Positions 1 through 8,217 of a stretch of DNA of 64,000 nucleotides are shown piece after piece; position 1 is the first letter of the stretch; each line of letters begins with the position of its first letter. The translations under genes and the position numbers were made by a program. The DNA lies in assembly GCA_002359895.1 (NCBI GenBank), contig DEOB01000008.1, positions 259,958-323,957 on the forward strand, written 5' to 3'. The notes beneath the pieces were generated by a model that did not search any database, was not told the origin of the DNA, and saw only the letters and a list, made by a program, of their open reading frames with translations. This DNA comes from Stenotrophomonas sp. UBA2629 (lineage in GTDB: Bacteria; Pseudomonadota; Gammaproteobacteria; Xanthomonadales; Xanthomonadaceae).

Positions 1-40
1 CCCGCTTGCGGGAGAAGGGATAGAGCAAAAGCAACATCAA

Positions 41-165
41 AGGCTCGAAGCCAAAGCCAAAGCCAAAGCCAAGGCCGAAGCTCAAAAGCAAAAGCTCAAA
101 AGCTCAAAAGCTTCAGAAGCCCAAAAGCTTCAAAAGCTTCAAAAGCTTCAAAAGCCCAAGCTACC
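41..165. repeat. Short imperfect tandem repeats of AAAGCC / AAAAGCTC / AAAAGCTTC units
   Basis: A run of short units built on AAAGC: first about five AAAGCC copies, then AAAAGCTC and AAAAGCTTC copies with occasional changes. No coding frame is convincing across it. It lies just beyond the 3' end of the reverse-strand tldE-like gene. The window also opens with a small CCCGC-TT-GCGGG palindrome at 1-12, related to other GC-rich palindromes seen later. Simple repeats of this kind can vary in copy number by replication slippage; that is inference here. Confidence 0.75.
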
Positions 166-201
166 GGTCCAAGCAATTGCCCCGACTAAAGCCAACCGCC
201 A

Positions 202-1536
202 TCAAACCGCATCCGACAACGAAGTAAACGTGAAATCACGCAGTTTCATCGGCGGAATCATCATCACAAAGCTCGACTCATCACCGGCCACGCGCATCGG
301 CTTGCCCAGTTCGTCAATGTTGTTGAGCATGATCACCGGCGATTCGTTGAAGCGGAAATTTTTCACCGGGTGTTTGATCTGGCCGTTTTCGATGTAGAAC
401 GTGCCATCGCGTGTCAGGCCGGTGAGCAGCACGGTCTGCGGGTCCACCATGCGGATGTACCAGGTGCGGGTGACCAGGATGCCTTTCTCGGTGCCGCGCA
501 CCAACTCGGCGATGGACTTGGTGCCGCCGCTCATCAGCAGGTTGCCCGGCTGCGCATTGGCCGTCTTGCCCTGCTTCTGCGCCCAATAACGCGAGTAGCT
601 GAGGTTGGCGACCTTGCCGTTCTCGATGATGGCCATGCGCTCACGCGGCATGCCTTCACCGTCCCACGGCAGCACCGCTGCATCCGGGTGCCACGGGTCG
701 GCGAACAGATTCACCTGCGGGTCGTACACCTGCTCGCCCAGCTTGTTGCCGCCACCCTTCTTGGACAGGAAGCTGCGGCCTTCGTCGGCGGTGCGGGCGC
801 TGAAGAAATTCATCATGAAACTGACCAGGCCCGCAGCGGCGGCCGGCTCCAGAATCACCGTGTACTTGCCCGGCTCCAATGCTTTGGCTTCCGCAGATTC
901 GGTGGCCTTGCGCTTGGCGATCTCGATGTCCTGGTCGGCACGGAAATCCGCAGCGTCCTTCAGGTTGCGGCCCACCCAGCCCGAGCCGCGGCCGTCTTCG
1001 GTGCGCACGGTGCAGGTGTAGTTGAAGTTGGTGCTCTTCTGGTAGCCGAAGTTGCCGTTGCTGTTGGCGATGGCGACAAAGCCGTTGCCGTCTTCCAGGA
1101 AGCCGGCGGCAATCAAGCCGTGGCCACGGCACGGCGTGATTGAATCGGCCGCGACCTTGGCACGGAAATCCGGATCAATGGCGGCGGTGGATGCGCTGAA
1201 AGTGGGGCTGGCGGTGTAGTTCTGCTTGGCGATGGCCGGCATGAACTCCGGGTTTTCCGGTGCCAATCTGGCAAGGTCTTCGGCGCGGCGCACCACGCGT
1301 TCCAGCGAAGCGTCGTCAAACTCGTTGATCGAGGCGGTGCCCACGCGCTTGCCGAAGGCGACCTGCACGGCCAGTTCGGCATTGCTGACAATGCCGCTGG
1401 TGGAAACGTTGTTCAACGCAAAACGGATGTTGCCGTCGACCGAGCCGGCCAGCGTGGCGGTGCATTCATCGGCTTTGGACAGCGCGATGACCTTGTCCAG
1501 GATGGCCTTGGCTTCCTGTTCGGTGAAGATGCTCAT
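202..1536 (-). CDS. TldE/PmbA-family protein (metallopeptidase partner subunit)
   Basis: A 444-aa protein of the TldD/PmbA (U62) superfamily. In E. coli, TldE pairs with the zinc-bearing subunit TldD to form a protease with an internal active site that trims unfolded peptides such as microcin and CcdA precursors. This protein lacks the HExxxH zinc motif, as expected of the TldE-type partner, and shows no signal peptide. The ATG start sits 21 bp after the tldD-like gene that ends at 1558, so the two are probably one operon and form a heterodimer. The family assignment is firm. Its length and its association with Tat-type partners suggest a specialised pair rather than the canonical TldE. Confidence 0.85.
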   Translation of the reverse strand: MSIFTEQEAKAILDKVIALSKADECTATLAGSVDGNIRFALNNVSTSGIVSNAELAVQVAFGKRVGTASINEFDDASLERVVRRAEDLARLAPENPEFMPAIAKQNYTASPTFSASTAAIDPDFRAKVAADSITPCRGHGLIAAGFLEDGNGFVAIANSNGNFGYQKSTNFNYTCTVRTEDGRGSGWVGRNLKDAADFRADQDIEIAKRKATESAEAKALEPGKYTVILEPAAAAGLVSFMMNFFSARTADEGRSFLSKKGGGNKLGEQVYDPQVNLFADPWHPDAAVLPWDGEGMPRERMAIIENGKVANLSYSRYWAQKQGKTANAQPGNLLMSGGTKSIAELVRGTEKGILVTRTWYIRMVDPQTVLLTGLTRDGTFYIENGQIKHPVKNFRFNESPVIMLNNIDELGKPMRVAGDESSFVMMIPPMKLRDFTFTSLSDAV

Positions 1537-1557
1537 GGTTCAAAAGCTCCTTGACGA

Positions 1558-3192
1558 TCAGCCGAGGCTGCGCGCGGTATTGATGACGTTGATGCCGTCG
1601 AAACGGGCGGTGGACGAGCCGTGCGACACCGCCGAGACTTGGCCCGGCTGGCCCTTGCCGTCGAAGAACGAGCCGCCCAGGCGGTAGTCGCGTTCGTCGG
1701 CCACGGCGCTGCAGGCGTTCCAGAATTCCGGCGTGCGGATCTGGTAAGCCACGTCCTCGAGCATGCGGGTGATCTGGCCGTTCTTGATTTCATAGAACAG
1801 CTGCCCGCCGAACTGCGCGTTGTAACGCTGCTGGTCGATGGAGAACGAGCCGTCGCCGATGATGTAGATGCCGTTCTCGACATCCTTGACAATGTCGGCC
1901 ACCGACAGCGGTGTCTTGCCCGGTGCCATCGACACGTTGGCCATGCGCTGGAACTGCACGCTGGACCAGGAGTCGGCGTAGCAGCAGCCGTCCGATTCGG
2001 TCTTGCCCAGAATGTGGGCCTGGTCGCGGATGGTCTGGAAGTCCACCAGCTTGCCGTCGCTGATCAACGGCCACTGCTTGGTCTTGACGCCTTCATCGTC
2101 GTACGCAACCGCGCCGAGTGAACCGGGCTGGGTCTTGTCGGCAAAAATGTTGACCTTGTCGCTGCCGTACTGGAAACGCTGCTCGCGCTTGTCCAGCGTG
2201 GCGAAGCTGGTGCCGGCGTAGTTGGCTTCGTAGCCGAGCACGCGGTCCAGTTCCAAGGGATGGCCAACCGCTTCGTGGATGGTCAGCCAGGTGTGCGACG
2301 GGTCGAGCACAAGGTCGTACTTGCCCGGTTTGACCGACGGCGCCTTCAATTTTTCCTGTGCATGCTTGGCCGCTGCAATGGCGTCTTCGCGCATGTCGTA
2401 GGACTGGCCATACACGGTCACGCCGTTGGGCAGCACGGTTTTGCCGCTGGCATCGCCGTCCAGGTATTCAAAGCCCAGGCCCATCGGCGAGGACAAGCCG
2501 CCACGGGTGCGGAACTTGCCGCTGGTCTTGTCGATGGCGGTGACCGTCATCGGTGCCCAGATGCGGTGCACGTCCTGGTCGATGTACGAGCCATCGGTAG
2601 ACGCGAAGTACTTCTGCTCGTTGACCAGGAACAGCATCGAGTTGACGAAGCTGGCACCGGCGTCCATGGCGGCGGCATTCACGCCCAGCAGCAGATCGGC
2701 CTTGTCCTTGATCGGCACTTCCATCGCGTTCTTTTTGATCGGCGTGCGCCAGCTCACTTCACCGTAGGCCGGTGCCTTGGCGAACTGTACCGGCGCGGTT
2801 TGTACCTTGGCATTGGCGCGGGCGATGGCAGCGGCCTGCTGTGCGGCCTTGACCACACCGGCGGGGCTGAGGTCGTTGGTGGCCGCAAAACCCCAGGCGC
2901 CATTGACGATCACGCGGATGCCGGTGCCGGTGGATTCGGTGTTCACCACGTTCTGCACTTTGTCTTCGCGGGTGATGACGAACTGGCGCAGGTAGCGGCC
3001 AATACGCACGTCGCAGTAAGTGGCACCTGCAGCGCGGGCCGCATTCAGCGCGTCATCGGCGAGGCGTTTTTTCATTGCCGGGTCGAGCACGGTGAGCAGC
3101 TGCTCGGCGGCAATGGCCTTGCCGAAGAAGCCGGGCACCATCAGGCCGCCAGCGGTGAGCCCGGTCAGGGCGAGGAAGTCACGTCTTTGCAA
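1558..3192 (-). CDS. TldD-family zinc metallopeptidase with Tat-type N-terminus
   Basis: A 544-aa TldD-type subunit. The zinc motif HEAVGH is at residues 306-311 (HExxxH), inside the conserved block before LELDRVLGYEA, and a Cys in the C-terminal NACSA segment may be the third metal ligand. The N-terminus reads MQRRDFLALTG followed by a hydrophobic stretch and AIAAE, a twin-arginine export signal, so the enzyme is probably folded in the cytoplasm and exported. The start codon is TTG, preceded by a GGAGAG ribosome-binding site about six bases away; an ATG start in this position is absent. It shares its domain plan and many motifs with the next gene, so the two are paralogues. The TldE-like gene follows immediately downstream. 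Confidence 0.85.
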   Translation of the reverse strand: MQRRDFLALTGLTAGGLMVPGFFGKAIAAEQLLTVLDPAMKKRLADDALNAARAAGATYCDVRIGRYLRQFVITREDKVQNVVNTESTGTGIRVIVNGAWGFAATNDLSPAGVVKAAQQAAAIARANAKVQTAPVQFAKAPAYGEVSWRTPIKKNAMEVPIKDKADLLLGVNAAAMDAGASFVNSMLFLVNEQKYFASTDGSYIDQDVHRIWAPMTVTAIDKTSGKFRTRGGLSSPMGLGFEYLDGDASGKTVLPNGVTVYGQSYDMREDAIAAAKHAQEKLKAPSVKPGKYDLVLDPSHTWLTIHEAVGHPLELDRVLGYEANYAGTSFATLDKREQRFQYGSDKVNIFADKTQPGSLGAVAYDDEGVKTKQWPLISDGKLVDFQTIRDQAHILGKTESDGCCYADSWSSVQFQRMANVSMAPGKTPLSVADIVKDVENGIYIIGDGSFSIDQQRYNAQFGGQLFYEIKNGQITRMLEDVAYQIRTPEFWNACSAVADERDYRLGGSFFDGKGQPGQVSAVSHGSSTARFDGINVINTARSLG

Positions 3193-3534
3193 GGCTGCTC
3201 TCCAGGGGCACGGCCCGCAGGGCGGGCATTACGGCAACGAACGACGATGGCTTTCGCGGTGTGCTGCGAATCCTTCGATTCTTGCGGGCCGTTGAGTGCA
3301 GTGGTAGTGACTTTAGGCATAGGGCAGACAAAAATCTGCAGATCAAAGGTGTCCCTCATCCGCCGTTGGGGCACCTTCTCCAAGAGGGAGCTGCAGTCAT
3401 GTGAAACGGAGAGGGCATCGCTGTACCGCGCGTGTCAGACGCCGGGTGAACCTGAAGATTGCAGTGAACCTCTCCCTTCTCCCGTTCAAGAGAGAAGGGC
3501 CCCCAAAGGGCGGATCAGGGCAGCTTCTGCTGCA
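3193..3534. repeat. Intergenic stretch with degraded REP-like palindromes
   Basis: No gene is supported in these 342 bases between the two tldD paralogues. The sequence carries two diverged 'ctctccc...' units: one near 3352-3400 (CCCTCATCCGCC...CTTCTCCAAGAGGGAG) and one near 3470-3520 (CCTCTCCCTTCTCCCG...GAGAGAAGG). They resemble the GC-rich palindromes at 28320-28664 and 34458-34488. The 3193-3300 part is the leader of the tldD-like gene. The repeats may separate two transcription units. Confidence 0.5.
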
Positions 3535-5163
3535 TCAACCCAGCGACCGCGCCGTATTGATGATGCTCACCCCATCAAACCGTGTCGTTGCCGAGCCGTG
3601 CGACACGGCCGACACCTGCCCCGGTTGGCCCTTGCCATCAAAGAACGAGCCGCCCAAGCGGAAGTCGCGTTCATCACAGATCGCACTGCAGGCATTCCAG
3701 AACTCCGGCGTGCGGATCTGGTACGCCGCATCTTCCACCATGCCGGTGATCTCACCGTTCTTGATCTGGTAACAAAGCTGCCCACCAAACTGTGCGTTGT
3801 AACGCTGCTGGTCGATGGAATACGAGCCACGGCCGTGAATGTAAATGCCGTTCTCCACGTCCTTGACCATCTGCGCGGGCGTCAGCGGCGTTTTGCCCGG
3901 GGCCAGCGACACATTGGCCATGCGCTGGAACTGCACGCTCTTCCACGAATCGGCATAGCTGCAGCCGTGTGACGCGGTTTCGCCAAGAATGTGCACTTCA
4001 TCGCGGGTGGCCTGGTAGTTGACCAGGATGCCGTCCTTGACCAGATCCCAGCGGCGGCACTTCACGCCTTCGTCGTCATACCCCACTGCGCCAAGGCTGT
4101 AGGGCTCGGTCTTGTCGGCGGTGAAATTTACGATGTCGCTGCCCCAGCGATAGCCCGCATCGCGCTTGTCCAACGTAGCGAAACTGGTGCCGGCGTAGTT
4201 GGCCTCGTACCCGAGCACGCGGTCCAGCTCCAACGGGTGGCCGACGTTTTCGTGAATGGTGAGGAACAGATTGGACGGGTCCAACACCAGGTCGTACTTG
4301 CCCGGCTTCACCGACGGCGCGGTGAGCTTCTCGCGCGCCTGCTTGGCCGCTGCAATCGCATCTTCCACCGGATCATACGAGTGGCCGTAGCCGATCACGC
4401 CGCCGGGCAGTTGATGCTTGTCGGCCGCATTGCCGTCCAGGAATTCCCAGCCCATGCCGGCCGGTGCCGACAACCCGGCGCGTGTGCGGAACTTGCCGCT
4501 GGCCTTGTCGATGGCGGTAGCGGTGAACGGCAACCAGATGCGGTGCAAGTCCTGGTCAATCCACGAGCCATCGCTGGAAGCGAAGTATTTCTGCTCGTTG
4601 ACCAGGAACAACTGCGAGTTGATGAAGTTGGCACCGGCATTCATCGCTGCCGCGTTGATCGACAATAGCAGATCAACCTTGTCTTTCACCGGCACGGCCA
4701 TCGCGTTTTTCCGCAGCGGCGTTTTCCATTGCACCTCGCCCACACCGGGCGTCGGCGCCAGCTGCACGGCCTTGGTCTGGATCTTCGCGTTGGCCTTGGC
4801 AATGGCGATGGCCTGTGCCACCGCCGTGGCCACACCCTGCGCACTGGTCTGGTTGCTGGCCGCAAAGCCCCAGGCACCATCCACGATCACGCGAATGCCG
4901 ACACCGGCTGACTCGCTGTTGGTGACGTTCTGCACTTTGTCTTCGCGGGTGATGATGGCTTGGTTGAGGTAGCGGCCGATGCGCACATCGCAGTAACTGG
5001 CACCACCGCGCTTGGCCAGGCCCAACACGGTGTCGGCCAGCGCCTTCTTGCGGGCAACATCCGACGGCGCCAACAGCTCCTCCGCAGCGATCAGGCGGGC
5101 ATTGGGCAGCATCATCCCGGCGAAACCGAGGCTGGAAAGTGTAAGGAACTGGCGGCGTTGCAT
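3535..5163 (-). CDS. Second TldD-family zinc metallopeptidase, Tat-type N-terminus
   Basis: A 542-aa paralogue of the tldD-like gene at 1558-3192. It has the motif HENVGH (HExxxH) before PLELDRVLGYEANY and the same C-terminal ending, GGSFFDGKGQPGQ...NTARSLG. The N-terminus MQRRQFLTLSSLGFAGMMLP looks like a twin-arginine signal. The frame stays open upstream of 5163, but the ATG at 5163 places the RR motif at the very N-terminus, as in the paralogue, so it is the chosen start. The gene probably arose by local duplication. Whether one copy pairs with the single TldE-like protein, or both do, cannot be told from sequence. Confidence 0.85.
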   Translation of the reverse strand: MQRRQFLTLSSLGFAGMMLPNARLIAAEELLAPSDVARKKALADTVLGLAKRGGASYCDVRIGRYLNQAIITREDKVQNVTNSESAGVGIRVIVDGAWGFAASNQTSAQGVATAVAQAIAIAKANAKIQTKAVQLAPTPGVGEVQWKTPLRKNAMAVPVKDKVDLLLSINAAAMNAGANFINSQLFLVNEQKYFASSDGSWIDQDLHRIWLPFTATAIDKASGKFRTRAGLSAPAGMGWEFLDGNAADKHQLPGGVIGYGHSYDPVEDAIAAAKQAREKLTAPSVKPGKYDLVLDPSNLFLTIHENVGHPLELDRVLGYEANYAGTSFATLDKRDAGYRWGSDIVNFTADKTEPYSLGAVGYDDEGVKCRRWDLVKDGILVNYQATRDEVHILGETASHGCSYADSWKSVQFQRMANVSLAPGKTPLTPAQMVKDVENGIYIHGRGSYSIDQQRYNAQFGGQLCYQIKNGEITGMVEDAAYQIRTPEFWNACSAICDERDFRLGGSFFDGKGQPGQVSAVSHGSATTRFDGVSIINTARSLG

Positions 5164-5314
5164 GGCAAAAGGCTCCGGAGCAGCGATGCCATGCATCGCA
5201 CAAGACCCCCGAATCTCGGCGCCAGCGCACCTTGAGCACAAGTGACCATGGTCATGCGTGGGACAAAAACCCGGTTGCGGCACAATCAAGCCTGCTTCTC
5301 CGTCGGTCACTCGC

Positions 5315-5956
5315 ATGCCAGCCAAGCCCCACTCCGAATCCTGTGAGCGCAATCAAGCGCCCATCCTTGCCGTGCTGCAGCGACATCTCGGCAATGCACG
5401 GCACGTGCTGGAAATAGGCAGCGGCACCGGCCAGCACGCGGTGCATTTTGCGGCGGCCATGCCGTGGTTGCGTTGGCAGGCCAGTGATCACCGCGACCAT
5501 CTGCCCGGCATCGGGCGATGGATTGAAGAGGCCGCGTTACCCAACACGCCGCCAGCCATTGAGCTGCAGGCGGTGCTGGATGACCCACCGGGGTTGCGGC
5601 CGTTGCCGGTGCTGCCGGGGGCCGGTAGCCAACTCGGCTTCGATGCCATCTTCACCGCCAACACTTTGCACATCATGGGCTGGGACAACGTACAGGCGCT
5701 CTTCGCCGGATTGCCCGCCTTGATGGCGCCGCAGGCGTTGTTTCTTGCCTATGGGCCGTTCAACTACAACGGCGCCTTCACCAGTGACAGCAACCGCAAC
5801 TTCGAGGGTTGGTTGAAGGCGCGTGATCCACACTCTGGCATCCGCGACTTCGAGGCCGTTGACGCACTGGCCCAAGCGCAGGGAATGGTGTTGCGTGAGG
5901 ATGTGGCGATGCCGGCCAACAATCGCCTGCTGGTCTGGCAGCGCACGGGCGGCTGA
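5315..5956 (+). CDS. DUF938 family protein, SAM-dependent methyltransferase fold
   Basis: A 213-aa cytoplasmic protein of the DUF938/UPF0585 family. The N-terminal ERNQAPILAVLQ block leads to a SAM-binding glycine-rich loop, VLEIGSGTGQ, at residues 31-40, followed by WQASDHRDH. Substrate and reaction are not known for the family. The ATG at 5315 is preferred over an upstream in-frame start because conserved family sequence begins only a few residues later. It is divergent from the tldD paralogue and followed after 40 bp by the M61 peptidase gene. Confidence 0.8.
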   Translation: MPAKPHSESCERNQAPILAVLQRHLGNARHVLEIGSGTGQHAVHFAAAMPWLRWQASDHRDHLPGIGRWIEEAALPNTPPAIELQAVLDDPPGLRPLPVLPGAGSQLGFDAIFTANTLHIMGWDNVQALFAGLPALMAPQALFLAYGPFNYNGAFTSDSNRNFEGWLKARDPHSGIRDFEAVDALAQAQGMVLREDVAMPANNRLLVWQRTGG

Positions 5957-5996
5957 TGCCGGGCTAGGATGCACCCACTTCTCGGGAGGATGGCGC

Positions 5997-7919
5997 GTGG
6001 TGAAGCACGGTCGTAATTGGTTGGTGGCGCTGGCGGTGGGCATGACACCTTGGTTGCCGGTACAGGCACAGCCGGTTGATGCACGGCAGGCGGCGATGCA
6101 GGTACAGGCGAGCTATCCCGGTGTGATCGAGCTGGAAGTGGATGCCAGTGACATCACCCGTCGCATCCAGCGTGTGCGTGAGCGCATCCCGGTAACGCCG
6201 GGTCCGTTGACGTTGTGGTATCCGCAGTGGATTCCCGGCAACCACGCGCCTACCGGGCCCATCAATCAGATCGCCGGGCTGGTCATCCGCGGCAATGGCC
6301 AGCCGCTGCAGTGGCTGCGCGATTCCGGCGATATGTATGCGTTCAAGCTGCAGGTGCCCGAGGGCGTCAGCGTGCTGGATATCGAATTCCAGTATCTATC
6401 GCCCACCGCATCCGACCAGGGCCGGGTGGCGATGACGCCCAACATGCTCGATCTGCAATGGCACCGAGTGGTGTTGTACCCGGCCGGTGTTGATGCACGT
6501 GGCATACAGATCAAGCCGTCGCTGCGCCTGCCCGAAGGTTGGCAGAGCGGCAGCGCACTGGATGTAGCCAAACGAGACGGAAGCAACGAGCACTATGCGC
6601 AGCTGCCGTTGATGACCTTGATTGATTCGCCGGTGTTCGCGGGCCAATACTTCAAGCGCTTTGCCTTGGATGGCGCTGCCAAGCAACCGGTGTGGCTGGA
6701 TGTGGTGGCCGAGAATCCGCAGGCGTTGCAGGCCGATGGCAAGGTGCTCGAGGCACACCGTGCCTTGGTACGTGAGGCTGATGCGGTATTCGGTTCGCGC
6801 CCATACACGCGGTACAACTTTCTGTTGGCGGTGTCGGATGTGTTCAGTGGCATCGGCCTTGAGCATGCGCAGAGCAGCGAGAACGGCATGCACGATGGCT
6901 ACCTGCGCGGCGAGCGTCCGTTCCTGGACAACGACCTGCTGCCGCACGAATACGCACACGCATGGATAGGCAAAGCATGGCGGCCACGCCCCACCTGGGT
7001 GCCGCATTACAACGCGCCCATGCACAACGATGAGTTGTGGATGTACGAGGGCCAGACTCAATATTGGGCAGTGGTGCTGGCGGCACGCGCGGGGTTGTGG
7101 AAGCCCGACTACGCCATGGCGATGCTGGCGCAGCTGCAGGCCAACTACGCCAGCCAGCCGGGCCGGCAATGGCGCGACCTGCATGACACCGTCCATCAGG
7201 GCATTCTCGACTTCAATTCCAAGCCGCAGGCATGGGCCGATTGGCAGCGTGCCTTCGAGTTCTACAACGAGAGCACCTTGCTGTGGCTGGGTGTGGATGC
7301 ACGCCTGCGTGCGTTGTCCAAAGGTCGGGTGACGCTGGACGATTTCGCAAAGCGCTTCCATCAGGGCGGCGCGCAGGGCGAGATCCGCCTGTACGACCGC
7401 GCCGATGTGATGCAGGCGCTGGAAGCTGTGCAGCCCGGCGATTGGAACAACTTCATCGGCAAGCGGCTGGACGTCCGCGATGGCAGCGCACCGGATGGTC
7501 TGAAAGCCGCCGGCTGGGAGCTGTATTACAGCGACGCGCCGAACCTGGTGGTAGCCGATGGCGAGGCCGACGGTGTCACCGACCTGCAGTATTCACTCGG
7601 CCTCAAAGTAGGTAGCGACGGCGTGTTGCAGGCAGTGGGTTGGGAAAGCCCGGCCTTCAAGGCCGGCCTGGCAAAGGACGTCACGCTGCTGGCGGTGAAC
7701 GGCCTGGCCTACAGCGGCGCGCGTCTGAAGCAGGCCATCATCGACGGCAAACAAAGCGGCACACCGGTGGAGTTGATCGTGCGTCAGGCCGACAGCTTCC
7801 GCACCGTGCGCATCGATTACCGCGATGGACTGCGTTACCCGCATCTGCGACGTATTGAGGGCAGTGCGGATCTGCTGACGAAGATCCTGGCGGCGCGGAA
7901 GCCTTCAAGCACGCCCTGA
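5997..7919 (+). CDS. M61-family metallopeptidase with C-terminal PDZ domain, exported
   Basis: A 640-aa protein of the M61 (glycyl aminopeptidase-like) family. The zinc site HEYAH is at residues 317-321 (HExxH), with the family's following W, and a PDZ-like region containing VGWESPAFKAGL lies near the C-terminus. The N-terminal MVKHGRNWLVALAVGMTPWL segment ending at QAQ is a Sec-type signal, which suggests a periplasmic location. Start is GTG at 5997 or the adjacent GTG at 6000; the GGGAGGA ribosome-binding site at 5982-5988 favours 5997. The 298-bp stretch after its stop, up to 8217, shows no gene. Confidence 0.85.
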   Translation: MVKHGRNWLVALAVGMTPWLPVQAQPVDARQAAMQVQASYPGVIELEVDASDITRRIQRVRERIPVTPGPLTLWYPQWIPGNHAPTGPINQIAGLVIRGNGQPLQWLRDSGDMYAFKLQVPEGVSVLDIEFQYLSPTASDQGRVAMTPNMLDLQWHRVVLYPAGVDARGIQIKPSLRLPEGWQSGSALDVAKRDGSNEHYAQLPLMTLIDSPVFAGQYFKRFALDGAAKQPVWLDVVAENPQALQADGKVLEAHRALVREADAVFGSRPYTRYNFLLAVSDVFSGIGLEHAQSSENGMHDGYLRGERPFLDNDLLPHEYAHAWIGKAWRPRPTWVPHYNAPMHNDELWMYEGQTQYWAVVLAARAGLWKPDYAMAMLAQLQANYASQPGRQWRDLHDTVHQGILDFNSKPQAWADWQRAFEFYNESTLLWLGVDARLRALSKGRVTLDDFAKRFHQGGAQGEIRLYDRADVMQALEAVQPGDWNNFIGKRLDVRDGSAPDGLKAAGWELYYSDAPNLVVADGEADGVTDLQYSLGLKVGSDGVLQAVGWESPAFKAGLAKDVTLLAVNGLAYSGARLKQAIIDGKQSGTPVELIVRQADSFRTVRIDYRDGLRYPHLRRIEGSADLLTKILAARKPSSTP

Positions 7920-8217
7920 GTGCGGATGCATCGTCAAAACAGGACGGGAGTGCGAGCCAGCAATCCCGTCCCGACAATGCAGGAACGTCAGCGGAAAACC
8001 GCGACTGAACCACTTGGATGCAGGGCTGGACGCGCCTGAGAAATTCATGGGGCCACGGTTCCGCACGGTCGGTGAAGCGGCATCCACGTGCGGCTTTGTT
8101 CCAGTGGCGCCGGCGTGTCTGCGTGGGCTTGCCTTGCCATGACGAGCAATGAATTTCTTCTTTGCAACGCATCCTGTGCATTGCGGAAATGCAATGCACA
8201 AGATGCTGTTGTCCGGC

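Noticed and set aside
2260..3972. Long forward-strand open frame across two tldD genes
   Set aside because: It spans two antisense genes and the intergenic repeat and has no recognisable domain.
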